A stretch of DNA of 64,000 nt from DASSFZ01 sp035283185 (GCA_035283185.1 DATEUJ010000053.1:124001-188000); one strand, 5' to 3'; counted from the first letter of the stretch, positions 34,786-43,975 are shown. Notes: a model not told the origin generated them from the sequence alone. A program made the numbers and translations.

Positions 34786-35145
34786 ATGTCCGGCGCCATT
34801 CACTTCTTCGATACCTCCGACGAAACGCCCCGCCCGCTGGAAGACGTTCGCATCACCGACGTTCGCGTCGAGGTGATGCCGGACAACCGGCGGGTTCTCG
34901 TCTCGGTCGACCTGACACCGTTCTTCGAGAAGCCCAGTTTCGACGTGACGCTGCTGCGCGACGGCGTCGAGGAGCGCGCAACGTCGGTCGTCGGCGCAAT
35001 GTCTCCGCAGGTGCAGTTGACGATGCACCTGCCGCCGGGCGATCCCGGCGGCTCTTATGTCGCGCGCGTCGATCTGCTGAACAACGGCGCCACCGTCCTG
35101 CAGACCGAAAGCGTTTCCTTCGAAGTGCTGCAACGTGTCCCGTGA
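34786..35145 (+). CDS. Small beta-rich protein of unknown function
   Basis: 119 residues from the ATG at 34786, which follows TTGAGGT; the longer reading from 34729 would start inside the promoter. MSGAIHFFDTSDETPRPLEDVRITDVRVEV (first part shown by key residues DTSDETPRP) has no signal peptide or membrane segment. Alternating hydrophobic residues (RRVLVSVDLTPFFEKPSFDV and VQLTMHLPPGDPGGSYVARV) suggest an immunoglobulin-like beta-sandwich. No domain recognised. It has its own promoter and lies 49 bases before a Ser/Thr kinase gene, separated by a gtttgaag repeat; co-transcription is likely, a joint function unproven. Confidence 0.65.
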   Translation: MSGAIHFFDTSDETPRPLEDVRITDVRVEVMPDNRRVLVSVDLTPFFEKPSFDVTLLRDGVEERATSVVGAMSPQVQLTMHLPPGDPGGSYVARVDLLNNGATVLQTESVSFEVLQRVP

Positions 35146-35148
35146 GCG

Positions 35149-35190
35149 CCGTTTGAAGTTTGCAATTTGAAGTTTAGAGTTTGAAGGTTT
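35149..35190 (+). repeat. gtttgaagttt intergenic repeat
   Basis: Four degenerate copies of tttgaagttt; opposite strand of the cttcaaact unit found inside the first DUF2298 gene. Confidence 0.7.
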
Positions 35191-35194
35191 TCCC

Positions 35195-37162
35195 GTGGAA
35201 GGCTTGATCGGAAGAACCATCGGGCGTTATCGAATCACCGAGCACCTGGGCCGGGGCGGCATGGCCGAGGTGTACAAGGCGTTTCAGTCCAGTCTCGATC
35301 GCTACGTGGCGATCAAGATCATGCACGCCTTCCTCGCCGACGACAAAGACTTCCAGGTGCGCTTCGAGCGCGAAGCCAAATTCATCGCCACGCTGCGCCA
35401 TCCGAATATCGTCCAGGTGTACGATTTCGTCGTCGAGAACGGCCAGTATTACATGGTCATGGAGTTCATCGACGGCGTCACGCTCAGGTCGATGCTCGAG
35501 ATGATGCACGAGCGGGACGAGTGGGTGACCCTCGACGATGCGGTCACGATCGTGCTGTCGGTCGGCTCGGCGCTGCGCTACGCGCACGAGCGGGGCATGC
35601 TGCATCGGGACGTGAAGCCGGCCAACGTGATGATCACCCGCGACGGCCACGTCATCCTGACCGATTTTGGGATCGCCAAGATCTTGAGCGCCACCAACCT
35701 GACCGCTTCCGGCGCGATGGTCGGCACGCCGTCGTACATGTCGCCCGAGCTGGGCATGGGCCAGGCGGGTGATGAGCGCAGCGACATCTACTCGCTCGGC
35801 GTGATGCTGTACCAGCTCGCCGTCGGGCGGCTGCCGTACGACGCCGATACGCCTCTGGCCGTTGTCCTCAAGCACATCAACGAGCCGCTGCCGGTTCCAC
35901 GCGCGCTCAAGCCGGACCTGCCCGAGGGCGTCGAGCGCGTCATCGTCAAGGCACTGGCTAAGAACCCGGACGATCGATACCAAACGGTCGCCGAGATGAC
36001 GGCCGATCTGAAGCGCGCGATGGGCCTCCCGGCCGACGTCACGCCGACCGAGCAGATGAAGGGTGGCTCGGCCATGAAATTGGCAGGCGCGACCGTCGTC
36101 GGCCGTATCGGCGCGGTGACGCCGCAGCCGGAGCGGGCAGCATCCTCTGCGACCGTCGCGCGCGTGGGCACCAGCTCGACCGCCGCGCGGCCGTCGGCGC
36201 CGGCTACAACCGCGGCACCTCGCCCTATGCCTGAGGTCGCCTTGCAGCCAGTCACGCGACCCACCGCTGGGCGACCCAAGTGGCTGATTCCCGTTATCGC
36301 GCTTGTCGTGCTGGCGCTCATTGTTGGCGGGATCGGCGTGGTTGCATCCAGCACGCAAGCGCCGCCGACGCCGACTGCGACGGCGACCCCGTCGCCCACG
36401 CTCGCACCGAGTCCGACGGAGGTCAGACCGCCCGAAGGCAGATTCACGTCTGAAACCGTCGAACTGCGCGACGAGCCTGGCGCCGAGGCACGCATCAAAG
36501 GTGTGGTTGGTCCTGCGTTCGGCCTGTTCACGGTGCACGCCCGATCGGTCGATTCCCAATGGCTGAGGATCGAGTTCCCGGATGGCACGGGTGGCTGGGT
36601 GCCGGCGAATGCCGTCGATATGGAAGGTGTGCCGGTCGAGGCGCTCCCGCCCGGCAGAACGCCTGCGACGCTGACGCCGACGCCGACTGCGACACTCGTA
36701 CCAAGCGACACGCCCACGCCGACGTCTACCCCGACACCGACCCATACACCGGCCCCGACTCGCCTGCCTGCCACGCGCCCGCCTGCCACGCCGACGCAGC
36801 CGCCTGCGACGCCGACGCTGCCGCCTGCGACGCCGACGCAGGCCGCCGTGACCCCGCTCGACTGGGGTTTCACCCACGACTTCTGCACTTATGATGGCGA
36901 CAACTACACCTGCAACGTGACGATCTGGGGCAGCGGTGGTGACGGGAAGTATCACTTCGCAGTCGAGAACCCGGATACCGGCATCTGGGAGGAGAAGACG
37001 GGCGGCCAGGCGACTTACCTGGTGCGCTGGCGGCGGTGCAGGATCAGGGTGCAGCAAGTGCGCATCTGGGACGAGTCCGGCAATCACATCGAGCCGAACC
37101 TTACGACCGATCCTGATATCCTGGGTTATCTCTTCCCCGAAGGTGTGTGCACCCAGCCGTAG
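35195..37162 (+). CDS. PknB-type Ser/Thr protein kinase with extracytoplasmic SH3-like domain
   Basis: 655 residues from a GTG. The kinase domain (about 12-280) is complete: GRGGMAEV, Lys41 in VAIKIM, HRDVKPAN (His137, Asp139), DFG at Asp157 and GTPSYMSPE. A flexible juxtamembrane part leads to one membrane segment (363-385, WLIPVIALVVLALIVGGIGV). Outside are an SH3b-like domain (SETVELRDEPGAEARIKGVV ... WLRIEFPDGTGGWVP), a Pro/Thr linker with the repeat PPATPT three times, and a Cys-containing end domain (CTYDGDNYTCNVTIWG). Receptor kinase sensing something at the cell surface; ligand unknown. Confidence 0.9.
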   Translation: MEGLIGRTIGRYRITEHLGRGGMAEVYKAFQSSLDRYVAIKIMHAFLADDKDFQVRFEREAKFIATLRHPNIVQVYDFVVENGQYYMVMEFIDGVTLRSMLEMMHERDEWVTLDDAVTIVLSVGSALRYAHERGMLHRDVKPANVMITRDGHVILTDFGIAKILSATNLTASGAMVGTPSYMSPELGMGQAGDERSDIYSLGVMLYQLAVGRLPYDADTPLAVVLKHINEPLPVPRALKPDLPEGVERVIVKALAKNPDDRYQTVAEMTADLKRAMGLPADVTPTEQMKGGSAMKLAGATVVGRIGAVTPQPERAASSATVARVGTSSTAARPSAPATTAAPRPMPEVALQPVTRPTAGRPKWLIPVIALVVLALIVGGIGVVASSTQAPPTPTATATPSPTLAPSPTEVRPPEGRFTSETVELRDEPGAEARIKGVVGPAFGLFTVHARSVDSQWLRIEFPDGTGGWVPANAVDMEGVPVEALPPGRTPATLTPTPTATLVPSDTPTPTSTPTPTHTPAPTRLPATRPPATPTQPPATPTLPPATPTQAAVTPLDWGFTHDFCTYDGDNYTCNVTIWGSGGDGKYHFAVENPDTGIWEEKTGGQATYLVRWRRCRIRVQQVRIWDESGNHIEPNLTTDPDILGYLFPEGVCTQP

Positions 37163-37200
37163 TCGGCCAGGTCTATCTTTTCAATTACATGATCGCGTGC

Positions 37201-37206
37201 TATGAT
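37201..37206 (+). promoter_or_regulatory. Candidate -10 box of the MATE transporter gene
   Basis: TATGAT with a weak TTTTCA 17 bases upstream (37178-37183). Confidence 0.35.
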
Positions 37207-37262
37207 ACGCGCCGCTGGCGAACGGCAGATCACTCTGGCGCGTCAGACGTGAAAGGCAGCGC

Positions 37263-38663
37263 GTGAATACATCCAGGCGAACCTCTCGTGCCCCCGGCCC
37301 ACAGGCCGGGGCTTTGTTGTCTCCCCTTCGGACGCGCCGCGCGCCGCCTGCCCGCACGCCGGGCATGACGCGCGCGGTATTCCGACTGGCCTGGCCGGCC
37401 GTCGTCGAGCAGGTTCTCATCGCCGGCGTCGATCTGACGGACCTGTTCATCGTCGGCCACCTGGGCGCAGCCGCGCTCACCGCCGTTGGCCTGACCGGGC
37501 AGGTCGTCATGCTGAGCATGGCGTTCTTCGGCGCGATTGCCGTGGGCTGCATGGCGGTCGTCGCCCGGCAGACGGGCGCAGGCGAGCGCGCCGAAGCCGC
37601 GCGCACGGTTCAGCAGTCGCTGTTGGCGGCTGCGCTTTTGGGCGGCGGCGCGGCGATCGTCTCAGGTGTGTTCGCACCGGGCATCCTGCAAGCGCTCGGA
37701 GCGGAGCCAGGCGTGGTCGAGCTGGGCGCGCCTTTCATGCGCACGATCGCGCTGTCCATGCCGCTGGCTGCGATCGCGCTCGCCGGCAACGCGGCCATGC
37801 GCGCGGCGGGCGACACGCGCACGCCGATGGTTCTGACCGGGCTTCAGCTCGTCGTCAACGCCGTCCTCGGCATCCTGCTCGTATACGGCCCGCTGCAACT
37901 GGGCGTTCAAGGCTCTGGAATTGCGACGGCCATCGCGCGCAGCACGACGGGCGCGCTGGTGCTGTGGCTGTTGTGGCGCAGTCGCCGCCTGGCCGCGAAC
38001 GGGTGGCGACCGGACGCGCGCCGCCTGAAGCGCATCCTGAGCGTCGGTTTGCCGGCAGGCGCGGAGCAAGTCTTGCTCCAATTTGCGTTGTTGAATCTGG
38101 CGACCGTGATTGCGAACCTGGGCACGGTGACGTATGCGGCCTACAGCGTGAGCATCCGGATCATGTCTTTGTCGTTCCTGCCGGGATGGGGCTTCGCCGT
38201 CGCCGCGACGACTCTGGTCGGGCAATGGCTTGGCGCGGGCGCGCCCGAACGCGCGCGAGAGAGTGCGTATGCGGCCTTCCGGTTAGCGCTCGGCGTCATG
38301 CTCGTGATGGCCGCCGTGCTATACTTCTTCGCCGAGCCGATCTTGCGCATCTTCACCGGCGATCCGGCCGTGATTGCCGAAGCCATCACCGCGATCCATG
38401 TCGGCGCGTTCGCGCAGCCTCCGATGGCGGCGTCCTTCGTCTTCATGGGTGCGCTGCGCGGCGCAGGCGATACACGCACGACGCTCGCCATCACCGTCAC
38501 GTCGATCTGGGTCGTGCGGCTGGGCGTGGCTTACCTGGGCGCGCAGGTCCTGCACCTGGGATTGGCGGGCGCGTGGCTCGGCATCTGGGCTGATTTCAGC
38601 GTGCGCGCGCTATTCGGCTGGCTCCGATTTCGCAGCGGCCGCTGGCAGGCGATTCGCGTGTGA
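37263..38663 (+). CDS. MATE-family efflux transporter
   Basis: 466 residues from the GTG at 37263 (AAAGG six bases upstream), or 432 from the ATG at 37365. Twelve membrane segments in two halves, with VFRLAWPAVVEQVLIAGVDLTDLFIVGHLG in the first (key part VDLTDLFIVGHLG) and AGNAAMRAAGDTRTPM and MGALRGAGDTRTTLAIT as paired repeats ending each half. Exports drugs or cations using a Na+ or H+ gradient; substrate not predictable. The first 34 codons are Pro/Arg-rich and contain a strong GC hairpin with a T-rich tail (37292-37320) that looks like a terminator, so the upstream part could instead be an attenuator leader. No partner gene nearby. Confidence 0.9.
   Translation: MNTSRRTSRAPGPQAGALLSPLRTRRAPPARTPGMTRAVFRLAWPAVVEQVLIAGVDLTDLFIVGHLGAAALTAVGLTGQVVMLSMAFFGAIAVGCMAVVARQTGAGERAEAARTVQQSLLAAALLGGGAAIVSGVFAPGILQALGAEPGVVELGAPFMRTIALSMPLAAIALAGNAAMRAAGDTRTPMVLTGLQLVVNAVLGILLVYGPLQLGVQGSGIATAIARSTTGALVLWLLWRSRRLAANGWRPDARRLKRILSVGLPAGAEQVLLQFALLNLATVIANLGTVTYAAYSVSIRIMSLSFLPGWGFAVAATTLVGQWLGAGAPERARESAYAAFRLALGVMLVMAAVLYFFAEPILRIFTGDPAVIAEAITAIHVGAFAQPPMAASFVFMGALRGAGDTRTTLAITVTSIWVVRLGVAYLGAQVLHLGLAGAWLGIWADFSVRALFGWLRFRSGRWQAIRV
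37292..37320 (+). terminator. Terminator-like hairpin in the 5' part of the MATE gene
   Basis: CCCCGGCC-caca-GGCCGGGG followed by ctttgttgt. Either an attenuator with the true start at 37365, or a chance structure in the N-terminal coding region. Confidence 0.45.
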
Positions 38664-38684
38664 CGCGGATGGGAAAGTCTTCTT

Positions 38685-38754
38685 AACCACGGATACCACG
38701 GATGTCACAGATAGCCGAGTCTGAACATCTGTGGAATCCGTGTCATCCGTGGTT
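38685..38754. repeat. 28-bp inverted repeat (ccacggat family)
   Basis: AACCACGGATaccACGGATg (38685 onward) mirrors ATCCGTgtcATCCGTGGTT (to 38754) around a 14-base loop, with three mismatches. Lies between the MATE and ABC genes and could act as a terminator structure. Confidence 0.7.
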
Positions 38755-38790
38755 GGTCTTTTGGTTACGGCACGCAGAGCGAGTCGCGCT

Positions 38791-40659
38791 ATGCGATCCC
38801 TGATTCGGCTTGCAGCGTTCTCTCGACCGTACTGGCTTCGTATCGTCGTGACGACGGCATGCCTGATCGCGATTACGGCGCTCAGCCTAGCCGTGCCGCG
38901 CTTGCTGCAGACGGCGATCGACTTCGGCCTGGCGCAGGGAGACGCCGCCGTCATCGCGCAGATCGGCCTGGCCTTGATCGGCATCGGGCTTGCCCGTGCG
39001 CTGCTGAACCTCGTCCAGCGCTACAATGCCGAGTGGCTCAGCCACCGGCTGGCCTACGACGCGCGCAATGCCCTGTACGAGCACATCCAGCGGCTGCCAT
39101 TCGCCTTCCACGATCACTCGCAGACCGGGCAGCTCCTGGCGCGCAGCACCGAAGACGTGGGCAACGTCCAGCGCTTTGTCGGTTTCGCCTTGATCGACCT
39201 GGTCAACGTGATCCTCTTGTTCGCCGGCATCCTCGCGATTATGCTGGCGACGGACATGCGCCTGACGCTGATTGCCTTGATCCCGTTCCCGATCCTGATC
39301 GCCTACACGATGCGCTTCGGCATTCGCATTACGCCCTATTTCAACCGCATCGATCAGGCCCTTGCCCGCATTAGCACCGTCCTTCAGGAGACCTTGAGTG
39401 GGATGCAGGTGGTGAAGGCGTTCGCGCGCGAGCCGAATCGGCGCGAGCAATTCGCGGCGGGCAACCGCGAGTTGTATGACAGCCGCGTCACGACGATCCG
39501 CTACTGGGGCAGCGCATTTCCCACGATGTCGCTTATGGTCGCGGTGTCGGTCGCGCTGCTCATCGGCGTCGGCGGCCAGAGCGTGATCGCGGGCGAGCTG
39601 ACGCTGGGCGAGCTGGTCGCGTTCAACTCGTTCATCCTGCTGCTGTCGCAGCCGGTGCAGCGCCTGGGCTTCATCGTGAACATGGCGGGCGAGGCGACGG
39701 CGTCGGCTGTGCGCATCTTCGAGGTACTCGACGAGCCAATCTCGATTGCGGATCGGCCCGGCGCGGTCGTCCTGCCTGCGCTGCGAGGCCGGGTCGAGTT
39801 CGATCGCGTCACGTTCGCCTACCGGCGGCCACCGTCTCCCGTCCCGGCGCTGGGGGCGGAGGCAAGCCATCAGCAGGCGCGTGCGGCTCTGCAGGATGTC
39901 TCTTTCGCAGCCGAGCCGGATCAGGTCGTCGCGCTGATCGGCCCCACCGGCTCGGGCAAATCGACGATCATCAACCTGATCCCGCGTTTCTACGACGTCA
40001 CGTCTGGCGCGGTGCGCGTCGACGGGTTCGACGTTCGGGACGCGACGCTCAAATCGCTCCGCTCGCAGATCGGCATCGTGCTGCAGGAATCGATCCTGTT
40101 CTCGATGTCGATCCGCGACAACATCGCCTACGGGCGAGAGGACGCGACAGACGGCGAGATCGTCGCCGCTGCGACGGCGGCCCGGGCGCACGATTTTATC
40201 ACGGCGTTCCCGGACGGCTACGACACGATCGTCGGCGAAAAAGGCGTCACGCTGTCGGGTGGCCAGCGCCAGCGCGTCGCCATTGCGCGCGCGCTGCTCA
40301 TGAACCCGCGCATCCTGATTCTCGACGACTCGATGTCGTCGGTCGATACGCAGACGGAGTACGCGATCCAGCAGGCGCTCGCCGAGCTGATGAAAGGGCG
40401 CACCACGTTCGTCATCGCGCAGCGCCTGACGACGGTCAAGCGCGCCGACCAGATCCTGGTGCTTGACCAGGGACGCATCGTGCAGCGCGGCGCGCACGAC
40501 GATCTGCTGCGCGAGGGCGGCCTGTATCGCGAGATCTACGACTTGCAGTTGCGCGACCAGGAAGAGCTGCGCCGCGACCTGGCGTGGTTCGAAGAAGCTC
40601 CGGAGGATGGCAGGCGGAAGAGCTTCGCGTTCACCTCTCGCCAGGAAGCAGTGACGTGA
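38791..40659 (+). CDS. ABC exporter subunit, non-catalytic ATP site
   Basis: About 622 residues from the ATG at 38791; the longer frame from 38731 starts inside an inverted repeat. Six membrane segments (to about residue 310) and one nucleotide-binding domain: Walker A GPTGSGKS, signature LSGGQ, Walker B LILDDS. The glutamate that normally follows the Walker B aspartate is an aspartate here, and the switch histidine is a glutamine (VIAQRLTTV). These are the marks of the degenerate half of a heterodimeric exporter of the BmrCD/TM287-288 kind. The partner is the next gene. Exports lipids or drugs; substrate unknown. Confidence 0.9.
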   Translation: MRSLIRLAAFSRPYWLRIVVTTACLIAITALSLAVPRLLQTAIDFGLAQGDAAVIAQIGLALIGIGLARALLNLVQRYNAEWLSHRLAYDARNALYEHIQRLPFAFHDHSQTGQLLARSTEDVGNVQRFVGFALIDLVNVILLFAGILAIMLATDMRLTLIALIPFPILIAYTMRFGIRITPYFNRIDQALARISTVLQETLSGMQVVKAFAREPNRREQFAAGNRELYDSRVTTIRYWGSAFPTMSLMVAVSVALLIGVGGQSVIAGELTLGELVAFNSFILLLSQPVQRLGFIVNMAGEATASAVRIFEVLDEPISIADRPGAVVLPALRGRVEFDRVTFAYRRPPSPVPALGAEASHQQARAALQDVSFAAEPDQVVALIGPTGSGKSTIINLIPRFYDVTSGAVRVDGFDVRDATLKSLRSQIGIVLQESILFSMSIRDNIAYGREDATDGEIVAAATAARAHDFITAFPDGYDTIVGEKGVTLSGGQRQRVAIARALLMNPRILILDDSMSSVDTQTEYAIQQALAELMKGRTTFVIAQRLTTVKRADQILVLDQGRIVQRGAHDDLLREGGLYREIYDLQLRDQEELRRDLAWFEEAPEDGRRKSFAFTSRQEAVT

Positions 40660-40846
40660 TGCGTGATACGTGTTGCGTGGTGCGTGTTGCGTGATGCGTG
40701 TTGCGTGATGCGTGATACGTAATGCGTGATAACGTGATGACGTGAATATGTGATCCGCGATAAGCCATGTGCGACAAGCGATCTGCGATAATCGATACAC
40801 GATACGCGATAGGCGATACGCGATACGCGATAGGCGATAAGCCAAT
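40660..40846 (+). repeat. Two adjoining tandem repeat families between the ABC genes
   Basis: 40660-40745 is made of gtgatgcgtgttgcgtgatgc units, 40750-40846 of gcgatacgcgataggcgat units. Same pair and order as 7844-7990. They separate two genes that should be co-expressed. Confidence 0.8.
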
Positions 40847-42643
40847 ATGAGCCAGGTTGCAGCGAAGCGGATTAACCTGCATACGGACGACGAGGTACTT
40901 GGCAAGGCGTACGATGCGCGCGTGGCGCAGCGCCTGTTGAGCTATCTCGCTCCGCAGCGCCGCGCGATCTCCCTGGCGATGGCGCTCATGGTCGTCGGGA
41001 CGCTGGCCGATCTGGCCGGGCCGTACCTGATCAAAGTCGCCATCGACGGAGGCGTCGCCACCGGCAACGTCACGGTATTGTGGCTGGCGACGCTGGGCTA
41101 CCTGATCGTCAACGGCGCCTGGTGGTTCGCCACGCGGGGGCGCATCCGCACCATGGCCATCGCCGGCCAGTCGATCATCTTCGCTTTGCGCGCCGAGCTG
41201 TTCGACCATCTGCAGCAGTTGGCGCTCGGTTTCTACGCGCGCCATTCGGTCGGCCGCCTGATCTCGCGCGTCGTCAACGACGTGGGCGTGATGCGCGAGT
41301 TCGTCACCTGGGCGCTGGTGGCGGTCGCGCGCGACGCGCTTCATCTCGTGGGGCTGGTCGTCGCGATGGTCGTGCTGGACTGGCGGTTGAGCCTGCTCAC
41401 CTTCCTGGTGCTGCCGCTCATGGGCGTCGCGACGGCGGTGTGGCGCTCGCGCGCGCGCGAAGCCTATCGCTGGACGCGCCGCTCGCAGAGCCGCGTCACC
41501 GGCACGCTCTCTGAAAATATCGCCGGCGTGCGGGTCGTGCAGTCGTTCTCGCGCGAGGAGCGCAACACCCGTCATTTCGCCGGCGACATCAACCGCGACA
41601 ACTTCGATGCGAACGTCGCTTCGGCCCGGCTGTCGTCTGCCTTCTTCCCGACGGTCGATTTCATCGGGTCGCTGGCCGTGGGGCTGGTGGTGTGGATCGG
41701 CGGGACGCAGGTGCTCGGCGGGGGGTTAACGGCGGGCGTGCTCGTCGCGTTCGTCCTGTACATCGATCAGTTCTTCAACCCGATCCGCGACCTGGCGCAG
41801 CGCTACAATACCTTCCAGTCGACGATGGCCGCCGGCGAGCGCATCTTCGAAGTGCTGGACACCGAAGCGGAGGTCGTCGATGTGCCCGGCGCGAACGAGA
41901 TGCCCCATATCGAAGGACACGTCATGTACGAGAGCGTCAGCTTCGCGTACGAGGACGGCGTGCCCGTGCTGAGCGACGTGTCGTTCGAGGTGCAGCCCGG
42001 CCAGATGGTCGCGCTCGTCGGCGAAACGGGCGCGGGCAAATCGACACTCGTCAAGCTGCTCGCGCGCTTCTACGACGCGACCGGCGGCCGCGTGCGCGTC
42101 GACGGGAACGACGTGCGGGACGTGACGCAGCGCTCGCTGCGCCGGCAGCTCGGCGTTGTGCTGCAGGAGACGTTTCTGTTCAGCGGCACGGTCGCGGACA
42201 ACATCCGCTTCGGCCGCGTCGACGCGACCGACGCCGAGGTCGTCGCGGCGGCGCAGTCCGTCGGCGCCCACGAGTTCATCTCGAAAATGCCGAACGGTTA
42301 CGACACCGAAGTCGAAGAGGGTGGGGCGATCTTGTCGGTCGGGCAGCGGCAGTTGATCTCGTTCGCCCGCGCGCTGCTCGCCGACCCGCGCATCTTGATC
42401 CTCGACGAGGCGACGTCGAGCGTGGACACGCAGACCGAGAAGAAAATCCAGGCGGCGATGGCGACGCTGCTCGAAGGGCGGACGGCGTTCGTCATCGCGC
42501 ACCGGCTGAGCACGATCGTAAAGGCCGACCTGATCCTGGTGATCGACGGCGGGCAGGTCGTCGAGCGCGGCACGCATCACGAGCTGCTCGCGCAGCGCGG
42601 GCGGTATTACGATCTGTATACGATGGCATTCGAAGAACGGTAG
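40847..42643 (+). CDS. ABC exporter subunit, catalytic ATP site
   Basis: 598 residues. Six membrane segments, then Walker A GETGAGKS, Walker B LILDEATSS with the catalytic glutamate and the switch histidine in VIAHRLSTI. Its signature reads LSVGQ in place of LSGGQ. Together with the preceding subunit this gives one full site (this Walker A/B with the partner's LSGGQ) and one degenerate site (the partner's Walker A/B with this LSVGQ), so the two genes form one heterodimer. The ATG at 40847 lies directly after a repeat block and has no obvious ribosome site. Confidence 0.9.
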   Translation: MSQVAAKRINLHTDDEVLGKAYDARVAQRLLSYLAPQRRAISLAMALMVVGTLADLAGPYLIKVAIDGGVATGNVTVLWLATLGYLIVNGAWWFATRGRIRTMAIAGQSIIFALRAELFDHLQQLALGFYARHSVGRLISRVVNDVGVMREFVTWALVAVARDALHLVGLVVAMVVLDWRLSLLTFLVLPLMGVATAVWRSRAREAYRWTRRSQSRVTGTLSENIAGVRVVQSFSREERNTRHFAGDINRDNFDANVASARLSSAFFPTVDFIGSLAVGLVVWIGGTQVLGGGLTAGVLVAFVLYIDQFFNPIRDLAQRYNTFQSTMAAGERIFEVLDTEAEVVDVPGANEMPHIEGHVMYESVSFAYEDGVPVLSDVSFEVQPGQMVALVGETGAGKSTLVKLLARFYDATGGRVRVDGNDVRDVTQRSLRRQLGVVLQETFLFSGTVADNIRFGRVDATDAEVVAAAQSVGAHEFISKMPNGYDTEVEEGGAILSVGQRQLISFARALLADPRILILDEATSSVDTQTEKKIQAAMATLLEGRTAFVIAHRLSTIVKADLILVIDGGQVVERGTHHELLAQRGRYYDLYTMAFEER

Positions 42644-42669
42644 CCTGGCGCTACGCTGTTGAGGTGCGG

Positions 42670-42675
42670 TATAAT
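42670..42675 (+). promoter_or_regulatory. TATAAT -10 box of the HicB-like gene
   Basis: Perfect hexamer 17 bases before the ATG; -35 not recognisable. The transcript leader would be about ten bases. Confidence 0.5.
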
Positions 42676-42692
42676 GCTCGTGGAAGTGTCCG

Positions 42693-43040
42693 ATGGGCGA
42701 GAGTACCTCTGTGCACGTTCGCTATACGAGTCAGCTATTCGAAGAGGATGGGCAGATCGTCGCGATATGCCCAGAGCTGGGCGTCTCAAGCTTTGGCGAT
42801 TCTCTGGATGAGGCACTGGCCGCTCTGCATGAAGCCGTATCACTGTTTCTCGAGGAATGCCAGCGCATGGGTACGCTTGAAGCGGTGTTGGAGGAAGCCG
42901 GTTATCGCCGCGTGCCAGAGACTCCAGAGCGATGGGAACGTCGAGAGCCGATAACAGACCTGGCAGTTAGAGGTCGCGCTTGCCTAGAGGCTGGTGGACC
43001 GACCTCGGACTTACCCCCGTTCCAAGGTCAGGCAGTTTGA
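42693..43040 (+). CDS. HicB-like protein (orphan antitoxin-type)
   Basis: 115 residues. Residues 7-60 have the HicB/UPF0150 pattern: VRYTSQLFEEDGQIVAICPE, then GVSSFGDSLDEALAALHEAV and FLEECQRMGTLEAVLEEAG. In toxin-antitoxin pairs HicB blocks the mRNA interferase HicA. No HicA frame is seen on either side, so this is an orphan, perhaps a regulator. The last 40 residues (WERREPITDLAVRGRACLEA) do not belong to the family and run into an AGACCTG-like sequence at 42957, suggesting the reading frame has been extended by changed DNA. Confidence 0.7.
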   Translation: MGESTSVHVRYTSQLFEEDGQIVAICPELGVSSFGDSLDEALAALHEAVSLFLEECQRMGTLEAVLEEAGYRRVPETPERWERREPITDLAVRGRACLEAGGPTSDLPPFQGQAV

Positions 43041-43100
43041 CGCTTACACCTACGCCGCCGGATTGACGGAGGAATTTGCTTCAGGCAACCCGGCCAACCA

Positions 43101-43724
43101 TTGTTTGACTTCGGCACGTTGGCTCTGGCTGTCGCTGCGTCGGCAGCAACGATCTTCTTCGCAATGGAAAGGCTGCGGAAGCCACTCGTTGTCCAGTTCA
43201 ACATCTGGGCATTGACCAACATCCGGATCAGCCGCGAGTCGCTGAACGCGGCGCGCCAGGCGCAGGGTGCGCTGGACGACCCGCTTCACTTCCTGAATCA
43301 GGTAGCTTTGGGTGCGACGGGCGAGAACGTCCACCTGATTGCTATCTCGCAGGTATCAGTCACCCCGTATCCAGCGATCGTGGTGTTGACCGATGACCAA
43401 CGGCGATTCATCTTCTCGACGGTCTCGCCAGAGACGATCCGGCGGCGCGAGAGCCGGCAACCGGCGACGATCTTGCTGGGGGATAACCCCATGAGAGTGC
43501 CCGTCTACCCGCTGGATGCGCTGAACAGCAGCCTGTTCATCGCGGACGACCTGGGGGCACTCTTCACGGCAGAAACCAAACAGCGTTTTACCGGCGAGCA
43601 GCCCCCGCTGCCTCGTGTGCAACGCTGGTATATCTATATCACCAATCCGCCCACAACGCGTCTCGCCGGCCGGCGAAGTTACCTGCGCGGAAGGTCGGTA
43701 TTGCGCTGGGTGCGGCAGAGGTGA
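43101..43724 (+). CDS. Hypothetical protein with one N-terminal membrane segment
   Basis: 207 residues from a TTG at 43101; the ATG at 43164 is an alternative start. LALAVAASAATIFFAMERLR gives a membrane segment near residue 7-25, followed by a soluble domain with IRISRESLNAARQAQGALDD and HLIAISQVSVTPYPAIVVLT, ending in YIYITNPPTTRLAGRRSYLR. Not recognised. Reading is supported by the even length of conserved-looking alternating hydrophobics and absence of a better frame, but start and function are open. Confidence 0.5.
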   Translation: MFDFGTLALAVAASAATIFFAMERLRKPLVVQFNIWALTNIRISRESLNAARQAQGALDDPLHFLNQVALGATGENVHLIAISQVSVTPYPAIVVLTDDQRRFIFSTVSPETIRRRESRQPATILLGDNPMRVPVYPLDALNSSLFIADDLGALFTAETKQRFTGEQPPLPRVQRWYIYITNPPTTRLAGRRSYLRGRSVLRWVRQR

Positions 43725-43758
43725 ATACCGACGCTAAGCTTGGAAATCGACCTTTCGA

Positions 43759-43787
43759 TTGCGCTGCCTTGGAATCGGGTCTATACT
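43759..43787 (+). promoter_or_regulatory. Candidate promoter of the TPR-CHAT locus
   Basis: TTGCGC (43759-43764), 17 bases, TATACT (43782-43787), followed by a T-run. Stands 188 bases before the first gene; the stretch between holds no convincing gene. Confidence 0.5.
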
Positions 43788-43975
43788 TTTTTTATCGAAA
43801 CACGGCCTCGCAGGGTACCATCACGTCTAGCGCTCGCCCGGAAGGGTTGTGTGCCACGCTCCGAATGCTGTCGGCAAGTGTGAGCCGTTCATAGATTGCA
43901 GAGGATTTGTTGCCTCCGATACGAAACACTCTTCGTGGCCCGGGCGGAGCCTGAGATGTAATAAGGACTAGCGCA

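Noticed and set aside
35174..37087. 637-codon open frame on the minus strand
   Set aside because: Opposite the Ser/Thr kinase gene; Arg-rich shadow without motifs.
43000..43100. HicA toxin remnant after the HicB-like gene
   Set aside because: A LPRGWWTDLG reading exists in one frame but lacks the HicA GSH motif and any start.
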